A DNA stretch of 5,902 nucleotides from Chloroflexota bacterium (GTDB lineage Bacteria; Chloroflexota; Anaerolineae; Promineifilales; Promineifilaceae): NCBI GenBank assembly GCA_008501785.1, contig QQUD01000279.1, forward strand, positions 1 to 5,902, written 5' to 3'. The notes beneath the pieces were generated by a model that had not been told where the DNA came from, ran no database searches, and was given only the letters and a program-made list of their open reading frames with translations. Numbering within the stretch: position 1 is the first letter of the stretch; every line of letters starts with the position of its first letter. Below, piece after piece: positions 1-5,226 of this stretch. The position numbers were made by a program, and so were the translations under genes.

Positions 1-153
1 GGCTGAATGAACGCGATCACGTCTCTCTCGAACGGCCGCATCTGGCAAACCAACCAGATTAAATGCGGGCGCACCTCGAATCACGTCCACTTCGACATCT
101 ACGAGGTCTGCTTCTAGTCCAACTATGGCACAACTTACTACTTTGGCCAGCAT
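1..153 (-). CDS. comM: ComM/YifB-family Mg-chelatase-like AAA+ ATPase, N-terminal fragment (cut by window edge)
   Basis: The first 51 codons of a minus-strand gene that continues beyond base 1. Translation from the ATG at 153-151 begins MLAKVVSCAIVGLEA, continues through VDVEVDVIRGAPAFN and reaches VGLPDAAVRERRDRV. This is the conserved N-terminal pattern of the ComM/YifB family (MLAKV-x-S-A--G, VEVD, G-PAFNLVGLPD-AV-E-R-RV). The frame has no stop. Start choice is supported by AGAAGGA at 161-167, seven bases upstream. Family members are cytoplasmic hexameric AAA+ proteins; in naturally transformable bacteria ComM is a helicase promoting branch migration during DNA integration. The Walker motifs and the C-terminal region lie outside the window, so activity cannot be judged. 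It follows the small membrane gene by 85 bp, with its own promoter-like element between. Family assignment is confident; involvement in competence here is only inference. Confidence 0.9.
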   Translation of the reverse strand, partial: MLAKVVSCAIVGLEADLVDVEVDVIRGAPAFNLVGLPDAAVRERRDRVHSA

Positions 154-160
154 GTTCCGA

Positions 161-167
161 TCCTTCT
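161..167 (-). promoter_or_regulatory. Ribosome binding site of the ComM/YifB gene
   Basis: AGAAGGA on the minus strand, seven bases before the ATG at 153. It fixes the start of a fragment that would otherwise be too short to call. Confidence 0.75.
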
Positions 168-193
168 TTATGGGGAATACAAGGCACAGAGAG

Positions 194-202
194 ATTATAA
201 CA
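194..202 (-). promoter_or_regulatory. Extended -10 promoter element before the ComM/YifB gene
   Basis: On the minus strand the sequence reads TGTTATAAT: a perfect TATAAT (199-194) preceded directly by TGn (202-200), the extended -10 form. No good -35 hexamer is seen 16-18 bp upstream, which extended -10 promoters tolerate. It lies in the 85 bp gap after the small membrane gene and would give a leader of about 30 bases. No terminator hairpin is visible in this gap, so read-through from the kinase operon is also possible. Confidence 0.5.
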
Positions 203-238
203 AGAGTTTGCAAACAGAGCTACGCATAATTAATTTAA

Positions 239-550
239 TCAATTGTTTCTGCTTTGAATGAAAATCCACAAAATCATGAGCAAGATAAAGCTTAAAGTAA
301 ACCCAACAAGCACACCTAATCCAGCAGAAAGTGCACGTCCAACGCTCTGCAAAATGAATGATACGATGATGACAATGAACCCTAACACACCTAAACCACC
401 TGATACTAAATAAATACATCCAGGTAAACTTGACTTTTTTTCCTTTGCATATCGCGATCTAAAATAATCAATTAACGCGCCGCTGATGGAACTTGTGGTT
501 CCAATGACGGTACCGATGAAAAAAGCGTCAAGATCAAACATATCCACCAT
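239..550 (-). CDS. Small hypothetical membrane protein, coupled to the sensor kinase
   Basis: A 103-residue protein that I do not recognise. It starts MVDMFDLDAFFIG. Two strongly hydrophobic, glycine-containing segments are evident at about residues 45-70 and 73-97. A weaker apolar stretch at 8-29 is followed by a basic segment (RSRYAKEKK, 31-39), so it has two or possibly three membrane helices. The positive loop suggests residues 30-42 face the cytoplasm. Its ATG (550-548) shares base 550 with the TAA stop of the upstream kinase (TAATG), and no Shine-Dalgarno sequence precedes it, which fits translation by termination-reinitiation. A second ATG at codon 4 is possible but has GGTGG only two bases away, too close. 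No catalytic motif is visible. Tight coupling suggests a partner role with the soluble kinase, such as membrane anchoring or signal input; this is inference. Confidence 0.75.
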   Translation of the reverse strand: MVDMFDLDAFFIGTVIGTTSSISGALIDYFRSRYAKEKKSSLPGCIYLVSGGLGVLGFIVIIVSFILQSVGRALSAGLGVLVGFTLSFILLMILWIFIQSRNN

Positions 551-3012
551 TAATTTGCCAATGGTTTTTTAAGCTGAGGTATTATGGGTAATTGTAAAAT
601 GAATTCGCTCCCCTTCCCTTCGTGCAATTCGACCGCCACATGGCCTTCATGTGCTTCCGCAATGGAACGAACTAATGCCAACCCCAATCCTGTTCCGTCG
701 GTAAACCCATTAACATTTCTTCCTCGATAAAATTTATCAAAAATATAGGGTAAATCAGATACTGAGATACCTGCACCTTCATCACGGACAGCAATTGTTA
801 CGTACTCGGGCACATTGCTGATGGTGATATAGATTGCATGATCTGGTTGTGAAAATTTGATGGCATTATCAATCAGGTTGCTAATTGCACGGCGAAGTTG
901 ATTAGGATCACCAGAGACGGATTGAATGCCATTTTCGGAGGTAAGAATCAATGAGATGTTATTAGCGGAAGCGACTGCTTCATATTCCTGGATAACTTCG
1001 GTAACAATTTCAACCATATTACATGCTTGCTGGACTGGATCGCGCTGGGTATTAATTTGGGCCAATTCTAACAAATCATTGACGAGGTCCATCATTTGAT
1101 TGGTAGAGATGACAATGCGTTCTACGAACATTGCTTGTTTTTCATTTAGTTCGCCGTAATCGGCAAGCATTGTGGCAAATCCACTGATGTTGTTGAGTGG
1201 GGCACGCATATCGTGTGAAACGGTGGCCACAAAATGGTCTTTAGCCTGGTCTAATTCACGCAGTTCGGTAATGTCTTGCAAAATAATGATACGGCCGTGT
1301 CCAGGAATAGGCGCAATGCGAGGCAGCCAAATTGTATCATCAGGTAAAACGAGTTCTTCTATTTGCGAAGCACTTGATTTAATCAGCAAATCAACTAATT
1401 CTGGTGGTTCTACAACGTCTACAACTGGCTGCCCGATCACATCCGACGTCAATTGGAAACGCACACGAGCCTCATGATTGAGCAAATGCAGGTTATCTTC
1501 ACTGTCTGTGATCAAAATGGGATTGTTGTTGTGCTCAAGGGTTGTTTCTAACTGTTGTTTACGTGATTCGGATTCATGGAACAAAAGCGCATTTGCCACT
1601 GCAATAGCGACGGCAGCAGCAATTGATAAAGCGCGTTCAACATCTTGGTCGTCAAAATCACCATCTTCTTTGTTTAACAGTTGCAACGCACCAATTACTT
1701 TACCTCGGGATAGGAGTGGCACACATAAAATGGATTCGGTTTGGAATCCTGTAATGCTATCAACCTGACGGTAATGGAGCGGATCGGCACTAACATCATT
1801 GGTAAATGTCCATTTGCCAGTCGCGGCTACATTGCCAACAATACCCTTGTTAAGAGGCACTTCAATTTTGCCTAAAATGTCGGCAGGTGTGCCTACGTTT
1901 GCTAATACTTTCAGCACCTGTCGTTGTTCATCGAGCAGCCACAATGAGGATGCTTTTATATGCCAGCTATCATGAACTTGTTTGATAGTTAATCGGACGA
2001 TTTCGTCGAGGTCGAGTGAGGAGGTTATGGTACGTGTGATTTCGATGAGCGTATTTAATTCTTCTAACCGGGCTGCTAATGCCTGGTCAGCAGCCTGGAA
2101 AACACGGGCATTTTCTAAGGCAATCGCTGCATAATCGGCCAGGAAGGAGAGTAAAAACTCATCTCGCTTGCTAAACGAACGCAGTGCGGACATGTTGCTG
2201 ACGCTGAGAATGCCAACGGTGACCCCACGCAGTTTGAGGGGTACACAAAGGACTGAACGAGCGAAAAAGCCAGTCTTTAATTTAATGCCTTTGCCGGAAA
2301 ATATGGATTGGCGTAACGGCCGTCCTGTTCTTAACACTTGCCCAATAGGTGAGTCAGAGACAGAGAGGTGGGGAACGGCCGTTTCCGTGGCCCGCATGCC
2401 ACTCTTTTCATAGGCAACCAATTGTGTTCCCGTTTCATCTGGCAGCCAAATCGCACTCTCTTCGGCATGAATCAAATAGGTAGCCGCCTCTAAAACCCGT
2501 TCCAACACCTTATCAACACTCAACAACGCAGTGATCGCCTTGCCAATGTTAAACAACGTTTTCATTTCATTGGTTTGGCGGCTCATCTCAACTTTGACCC
2601 GACGTAATTGTTCAGCCAATTCAGCTTTGTCATGCAGCAGACGCGTCTCGACCAAGGCCCGATCAATCGTCTCTACAATTTCATCAACCGTAAACGGCTT
2701 AATCAAATAATCTTTAGCCCCAAGACGAAATGCTTTAATGGCACTTAGTTCAGACCCATAGCCAGTCATAAGCACGACAGGCGTACTTAGGGATTCCTGC
2801 GCCATTTGTTGCAGCACATCAATTCCTGTCATTTTAGGCAAATTGTAATCTAGCATCACTAGGTCTGGCTTTTCTTGTCGAATCAGCTTCAGACCAGATT
2901 GCCCATCAAGCGCAAATATTGTTTTATAACCAAAGGACGGCAATACATCTTCCGTGAGATGTCGGACCATTTCCTTGCTATCATCAATTACCAGGATACG
3001 TTCTCCACTCAT
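550..3012 (-). CDS. Soluble hybrid sensor histidine kinase: REC-GAF-GAF-PAS-HisKA-HATPase
   Basis: An 820-residue cytoplasmic two-component protein without membrane segments. The receiver domain (about 4-120) has acidic residues D10 and D11, phosphoacceptor D55 in MLDYNLP, T83 and K105 in the IKPF motif. A likely coiled coil (120-152) leads to two FhlA-type GAF domains (about 152-305 and 318-478), each with the LCVPL strand. Neither shows an obvious phytochrome chromophore site. A PAS-like domain (about 485-585) precedes the DHp helices, with phosphorylatable H600 in ATVSHDMRAPLN. The ATPase domain (about 665-810) is complete: N box with N712 and N716, G1 DEGAGIS, F box IFDKFY and G2 GTGLGLAL. 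All catalytic residues appear intact. The receiver comes first, so it may receive phosphate from another kinase or regulate this one. No DNA-binding output is present and no separate partner regulator is in the window. The start is ATG at 3012 with only a weak purine-rich AAAGAG upstream. It shares base 550 with the next gene. Confidence 0.95.
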   Translation of the reverse strand: MSGERILVIDDSKEMVRHLTEDVLPSFGYKTIFALDGQSGLKLIRQEKPDLVMLDYNLPKMTGIDVLQQMAQESLSTPVVLMTGYGSELSAIKAFRLGAKDYLIKPFTVDEIVETIDRALVETRLLHDKAELAEQLRRVKVEMSRQTNEMKTLFNIGKAITALLSVDKVLERVLEAATYLIHAEESAIWLPDETGTQLVAYEKSGMRATETAVPHLSVSDSPIGQVLRTGRPLRQSIFSGKGIKLKTGFFARSVLCVPLKLRGVTVGILSVSNMSALRSFSKRDEFLLSFLADYAAIALENARVFQAADQALAARLEELNTLIEITRTITSSLDLDEIVRLTIKQVHDSWHIKASSLWLLDEQRQVLKVLANVGTPADILGKIEVPLNKGIVGNVAATGKWTFTNDVSADPLHYRQVDSITGFQTESILCVPLLSRGKVIGALQLLNKEDGDFDDQDVERALSIAAAVAIAVANALLFHESESRKQQLETTLEHNNNPILITDSEDNLHLLNHEARVRFQLTSDVIGQPVVDVVEPPELVDLLIKSSASQIEELVLPDDTIWLPRIAPIPGHGRIIILQDITELRELDQAKDHFVATVSHDMRAPLNNISGFATMLADYGELNEKQAMFVERIVISTNQMMDLVNDLLELAQINTQRDPVQQACNMVEIVTEVIQEYEAVASANNISLILTSENGIQSVSGDPNQLRRAISNLIDNAIKFSQPDHAIYITISNVPEYVTIAVRDEGAGISVSDLPYIFDKFYRGRNVNGFTDGTGLGLALVRSIAEAHEGHVAVELHEGKGSEFILQLPIIPQLKKPLAN
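1291..1298. repeat. ACGGCCGT palindrome copy
   Basis: An 8 bp copy of the iterated palindrome inside the kinase gene, in the PAS region. It is read there in a different frame from the decamer copies, as part of Gly-His-Gly-Arg-Ile. Confidence 0.6.
2316..2323. repeat. ACGGCCGT palindrome copy
   Basis: An 8 bp copy inside the kinase gene, extended on one side to AACGGCCGT. It is read in the third frame (Thr-Gly-Arg-Pro-Leu) in the first GAF domain, 51 bases before the next copy. Confidence 0.6.
2374..2383. repeat. AACGGCCGTT palindrome copy in the kinase gene
   Basis: A perfect 10 bp palindrome. On the coding strand it sits in GGAAACGGCCGTTCC and encodes Glu-Thr-Ala-Val (residues 210-213), in a probable loop of the first GAF domain. 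Confidence 0.75.
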
Positions 3013-3149
3013 GACTTAACTCTTTTTGTCAATTTTGGATTATCGGTCGCAGGCTCCCCATATAGTTATTCCATGTCCAGGCATAAAAAAAGATGCAAAA
3101 ATGGAAACATATAATCAAAATCGAATGTTGTGTGTGCAATCCGATTTGG

Positions 3150-3178
3150 ATTATATCATACGCTTCTGCATCTCGGAA
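3150..3178 (-). promoter_or_regulatory. Predicted sigma-70-type promoter of the kinase operon
   Basis: On the minus strand: TTCCGA (3178-3173, three of six bases matching TTGACA), a 17 bp spacer, then a perfect TATAAT (3155-3150) preceded directly by TGA, giving an extended -10. Transcription would start near 3143 and give a leader of about 130 bases before the kinase ATG. A ten-base word, TTTGGATTAT on the plus strand, overlaps the -10 (3145-3154) and recurs in the leader at 3034-3043. It could be an operator, but this is unproven. Confidence 0.5.
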
Positions 3179-3265
3179 TGCGTCTTTAAGTTTAGCTTGT
3201 TCAACCTATCTGTCTTTAATCCACAAACTGTTCTATTCATTCTACAATGTTCTATCTGAGGTCAA

Positions 3266-3284
3266 TGTCTAATAATCCTAGACA
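3266..3284. promoter_or_regulatory. Inverted repeat TGTCTA-N7-TAGACA, possible operator
   Basis: Perfect 6 bp arms (3266-3271 and 3279-3284) separated by seven bases, with a third half-site TGTCTA at 3323-3328. The geometry suits a dimeric regulator, but dyads of this size are common by chance in AT-rich DNA. It lies between the two divergent promoters. Confidence 0.25.
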
Positions 3285-3341
3285 CTTTTATATTTTGCGA
3301 GAATAGAAAATGAAATACAAAATGTCTATAAAATATATAAC

Positions 3342-3347
3342 ATTTAT
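3342..3347. repeat. Left copy of putative 6 bp target-site duplication (ATTTAT)
   Basis: ATTTAT abuts the left end of the inverted-repeat element and is matched exactly by 3443-3448 abutting its right end. Confidence 0.45.
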
Positions 3348-3442
3348 GGTAAGCGTTCAGTCCCAAAGGTGCGACGCATTTGCAAACGACATTGTTGTGG
3401 CGCATTTCTCTGGGAAAAGTGCGTCGCACCTGAACGGTTACC
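3348..3442. mobile_element. MITE-like 95 bp inverted-repeat element
   Basis: The left end reads GGTAAGCGTTCAG, then seven extra bases TCCCAAA, then GGTGCGACGCA. The right end reads TGCGTCGCACCTGAACGG followed by TTACC. The arms therefore match over 24 bp, with one mismatch and the 7-base insertion. ATTTAT lies directly outside both ends (3342-3347 and 3443-3448), as expected of a target-site duplication, although AT-rich flanks make a chance match possible. The element is GC-richer than its surroundings and encodes no transposase. Each arm contains its own small dyad (GTGCG-T-CGCAC in the right arm). Alternative readings are a REP-like hairpin or a regulatory cruciform. A non-autonomous insertion fits best. 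It sits upstream of the LysM gene and outside the proposed core promoters. Confidence 0.65.
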
Positions 3443-3448
3443 ATTTAT
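3443..3448. repeat. Right copy of putative 6 bp target-site duplication (ATTTAT)
   Basis: Exact match of the ATTTAT at 3342-3347, immediately outside the right end of the inverted-repeat element. Confidence 0.45.
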
Positions 3449-3549
3449 ATTTTTGATTTCCAATTTCTCTAAAACAGACTGAAAGCACAAATGGATTGAC
3501 GCAACAAACAACTTTACGTAAAGCAATTTCCATGATATATTATGTTTGG

Positions 3550-3580
3550 TTGCTTATGTTAATGTATTTGATTGTATAAA
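3550..3580 (+). promoter_or_regulatory. Possible promoter of the LysM lipoprotein gene
   Basis: TTGCTT (3550-3555), a 19 bp spacer and TATAAA (3575-3580), which would give a leader of about 48 bases. The spacer is longer than ideal. An alternative is TTGACG (3496-3501), an excellent -35 but with a poor -10 (TAAAGC, 3519-3524). The choice between them is uncertain. Confidence 0.35.
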
Positions 3581-3623
3581 AGGAACCGCTCATTATTCCA
3601 ATTCAACACTAAAGGTAGCTTGC

Positions 3624-3628
3624 GGAGG
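3624..3628 (+). promoter_or_regulatory. Ribosome binding site deciding the LysM lipoprotein start
   Basis: GGAGG six bases before the ATG at 3635. The open frame extends upstream to an ATT-type start at 3572, but only the ATG at 3635 has this signal and gives a proper lipoprotein signal peptide. Confidence 0.85.
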
Positions 3629-3634
3629 TTCATA

Positions 3635-4594
3635 ATGGTATCTCGACGACATTTATTCTCTTTACTACTATTTCTGACGGCAATCAGCCTTGTGCTTGTT
3701 GCCTGCGAACGCCCTACACCAAGGCCTGACGATGCAGATTCTGGAGCAGTGGACACAGCCGTTGACACTGGGGCAGAAGCGGTCATAGAAGACCCAAATG
3801 TCGGTGGGGGCACCGATGGCAGTGAACCTGCTGAACAACCTGTAAGCACCGATGCAGAACCATCTGAAGCAGCAACCGACACACAGCCTGCAGAGGAAAC
3901 TGTTGATACACAACCTGCAGAAGAAACGGGAGAAACGGCCGTTTCTGACACAACAGAACAACCTGCTGAAACGACAGACGCAGCCGATACCACGGAAACG
4001 ACCGAAACTGACGGTGAAGAAACCACGACCGATGCGCCAGCCGAAGAAACAACAGCAACCGATACAGCACAAGAAACAGGTGATCAGCCAACAACCCACA
4101 CAGTTGCTGCTGGAGAAAATTTGTACCGCATTGGCCTGAAATATAAGGTTTCCTGGGTTGCGCTGGCACAATACAACAATTTACCCAATGCAAACAGAAT
4201 TTATGTGGGACAAATTCTCAAACTGGCACCTCCAGGAGATACTGGTGGTGAACCAACACCAACACCATCACCCGCAACCGAAACAACCTACATCGTGCAA
4301 CCGGGCGACAACCTTTTCCGCATTGGCTTGAAATATGGCATCAGTTGGGTACAAATCGCAGAGGCAAATGGATTGGTCAACCCCAATATCATAAAAGTTG
4401 GCGACACACTCAAGATTCCAGTAAGCACGCCTGGCCCATCCCCTCAATTTACGCACCTGGTGCAACCGGGCGACACGCTATTTAAGATTTCGCTGCAATA
4501 CGGTATTCCCTGGCCAAACATTGCAACTGCTAATGATATTCCAGCACCCTATGTCATCTATCCAGGGCAAACACTACAAATACCTGGTCAGTAA
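3635..4594 (+). CDS. Lipoprotein with acidic Thr-rich linker and three LysM domains
   Basis: A 319-residue exported lipoprotein. The signal peptide has basic residues R4 and R5, a hydrophobic core (7-22) and the lipobox LVAC with C24 as the lipidated residue, so it should be anchored on the outer face of the cytoplasmic membrane. Residues 25-154 form a low-complexity linker rich in Thr, Glu, Asp and Ala, surely disordered, with a 9-residue tandem repeat (DTQPAEETV then DTQPAEETG, residues 82-99). Three LysM domains follow at about 155-198, 218-262 and 273-319, each with the V-x-x-G-(D/E)-x-L-(Y/F)-(R/K)-I core and ending in VG(Q/D)-L-K or PGQTLQIP. LysM binds N-acetylglucosamine-containing glycans such as peptidoglycan. 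There is no catalytic domain, so a wall-binding or tethering role is likely; the ligand is inferred. Domains 1 and 2 are more alike (RIGLKY shared) than either is to domain 3, suggesting duplication. It is monocistronic, ending before a strong terminator. Confidence 0.93.
   Translation: MVSRRHLFSLLLFLTAISLVLVACERPTPRPDDADSGAVDTAVDTGAEAVIEDPNVGGGTDGSEPAEQPVSTDAEPSEAATDTQPAEETVDTQPAEETGETAVSDTTEQPAETTDAADTTETTETDGEETTTDAPAEETTATDTAQETGDQPTTHTVAAGENLYRIGLKYKVSWVALAQYNNLPNANRIYVGQILKLAPPGDTGGEPTPTPSPATETTYIVQPGDNLFRIGLKYGISWVQIAEANGLVNPNIIKVGDTLKIPVSTPGPSPQFTHLVQPGDTLFKISLQYGIPWPNIATANDIPAPYVIYPGQTLQIPGQ
3878..3931 (+). repeat. 27 bp tandem repeat (two copies) in the LysM linker
   Basis: Two adjacent diverged units encode DTQPAEETV and DTQPAEETG. 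Differences are mostly third-position changes, so the unit is conserved at protein level. This is typical of slippage-expanded disordered linkers. Confidence 0.7.
3931..3946. repeat. 16 bp perfect palindrome AGAAACGGCCGTTTCT
   Basis: The longest form of the iterated palindrome, in the linker of the LysM lipoprotein, encoding Glu-Thr-Ala-Val-Ser. A half-site AGAAACGG (3922-3929) lies directly before it, nine bases out of register with the first arm. Confidence 0.8.
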
Positions 4595-4618
4595 AACAAA
4601 CACACTCTACCAAAAATC

Positions 4619-4658
4619 AAAAGAGCGCAGAATATCTGCGCTCTTTTTTCTTTATTTT
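4619..4658 (+). terminator. Intrinsic terminator after the LysM gene, probably bidirectional
   Basis: A perfect 13 bp stem (AAAAGAGCGCAGA at 4619-4631, TCTGCGCTCTTTT at 4635-4647) with a 3-base ATA loop, followed by TTCTTTATTTT. On the minus strand the same stem is followed by TTTTGATTTTT within and after the arm, so it can also stop transcription of the convergent YegP gene. Confidence 0.92.
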
Positions 4659-4697
4659 ACATGGTTCTTCCGGATCGAACGTGGAAGAAGAAAATGG

Positions 4698-4784
4698 GAC
4701 GCAGATTTGCGCGGGTAAACGCGGATAAAGAATCAGAAAATCTGCGTCATCTGCGTCTCAAATCTTCGAAATCTGCGTTAACGC
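4698..4784. repeat. Intergenic repeat block of ACGCRGAT octamers in both orientations
   Basis: ACGCAGAT (4699) and ACGCGGAT (4719) in the first half, then ATCTGCGT three times (4740, 4749, 4771) in the second, ending in the palindrome GCGTTAACGC (4775-4784). GACGCAGATTT (4698-4708) pairs perfectly with AAATCTGCGTC (4738-4748), an 11 bp stem. It resembles a style of dispersed intergenic repeat that I recall from many environmental bacterial genomes; I could not compare copies. It separates two convergent genes and lies outside both. Confidence 0.65.
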
Positions 4785-4802
4785 TTTCTAAAACTTTTTT
4801 AC

Positions 4803-5138
4803 TTAAAGTGCCTCAGCAACACCAGCATCTGCAACAGCCCGTTTCACAGCTTCGATACCATTATCACGTCCTGGCTTTCCGGCATACATTTGGCTTGTAC
4901 CGATTATTTGCTTATTTGCAGCCAGCAAATTGAAATAGAATTTGCCATTAGATGACTCTTTGCGTTCGTAGAGATCATCATTGGGGGCATTGGTTTTGAC
5001 TGATTCAACCCCATTTTTACAACCTGCCTTGGCTGCATATCCTTGGCCACTTAATATCTTTTGCCCGTTCTTCGCAAACAATCGGAAATAATATTTTCCA
5101 TTACTACCCTGATAAATTTCAAACTTGGGATTTTTCAC
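4803..5138 (-). CDS. yegP: YegP/DUF1508 family protein with two tandem repeats
   Basis: A 111-residue protein made of two copies of the DUF1508 fold unit. The first spans about residues 5-50 (FEIYQGSNGKYYFRLFAKNG, then GYAAKAGCKNGVESVK). The second spans about 57-106 (ERKESSNGKFYFNLLAANKQ, then MYAGKPGRDNGIEAVK). The pattern NGK-(Y/F)-YF-L-A-N-(G/K)-Q-I, then Y, then K-G-NGIESV, is diagnostic of the family, and the length matches Escherichia coli YegP (about 110 residues). Start is GTG at 5138-5136, chosen because a perfect AAGGAGG lies six bases upstream. There is no signal peptide or membrane segment, so it is cytoplasmic. The family has known structures but no established biochemical role. 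No convincing promoter is seen in the 88 bp upstream, so it may be transcribed with the SH3 gene; it converges on the LysM gene and can share its terminator. Confidence 0.93.
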   Translation of the reverse strand: MKNPKFEIYQGSNGKYYFRLFAKNGQKILSGQGYAAKAGCKNGVESVKTNAPNDDLYERKESSNGKFYFNLLAANKQIIGTSQMYAGKPGRDNGIEAVKRAVADAGVAEAL

Positions 5139-5144
5139 AATCTG

Positions 5145-5151
5145 CCTCCTT
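5145..5151 (-). promoter_or_regulatory. Consensus ribosome binding site fixing the YegP GTG start
   Basis: AAGGAGG on the minus strand, six bases from the GTG at 5138. It is the strongest Shine-Dalgarno sequence in the window and suggests high translation of this small protein. Confidence 0.9.
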
Positions 5152-5226
5152 GAAGCTTACTGAACAGCCTGCAACCGTGTAACTCTCGGCTAGCATGTTA
5201 ATTGGCTAAAATGTTTGAATAAATTG

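Larger units (their letters stand above)
3013..3634. other. Divergent intergenic region, 622 bp, AT-rich
   Basis: No credible gene lies here; the short open frames lack ribosome binding sites and recognisable protein features. From left to right it holds the kinase leader and promoter (to 3178) and an AT-rich stretch (3179-3347) with short repeats: TGTTCTAT at 3229 and 3248, GTCTTTAA at 3182 and 3212, and an inverted pair TGTCTA/TAGACA at 3266-3284. After these come the 95 bp inverted-repeat element (3348-3442) and the AT-rich leader and promoter region of the LysM lipoprotein gene. Apart from the inserted element, base composition is clearly more AT-rich than in the neighbouring genes. Confidence 0.8.

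Noticed and set aside
3013..3143. Riboswitch or structured leader in front of the kinase
   Set aside because: The long leader prompted a search for known riboswitch cores and a terminator or anti-terminator pair, but none was recognisable and only weak short stems exist.
3026..3259. Plus-strand 77-codon frame in the intergenic region
   Set aside because: It needs a TTG start, has no Shine-Dalgarno sequence, spans the kinase promoter and has no recognisable protein feature.
3512..3523. 12 bp perfect palindrome CTTTACGTAAAG upstream of the LysM gene
   Set aside because: About one 12 bp palindrome is expected by chance in a window of this size, and no second copy is seen. It could be an operator but nothing supports it.
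3262..3526. Two minus-strand frames of 60 codons across the inverted-repeat element
   Set aside because: Their sequence is translation of the repeat arms (QVRRTF and KCVAPLG stretches). There is no ribosome binding site and no membrane or domain feature, so they are likely spurious frames of the kind that repeats generate.
3559..4171. Three overlapping minus-strand open frames opposite the LysM gene
   Set aside because: They are antisense shadows of a low-complexity linker, giving Ser-Val or Cys-Arg-rich strings without ribosome binding sites or domains. The plus-strand frame has a signal peptide, lipobox and LysM domains.
5139..5226. Promoter for the YegP gene
   Set aside because: The best minus-strand candidate (TTTATT, 17 bp, TAACAT) matches the consensus poorly, so it is not listed as a feature.
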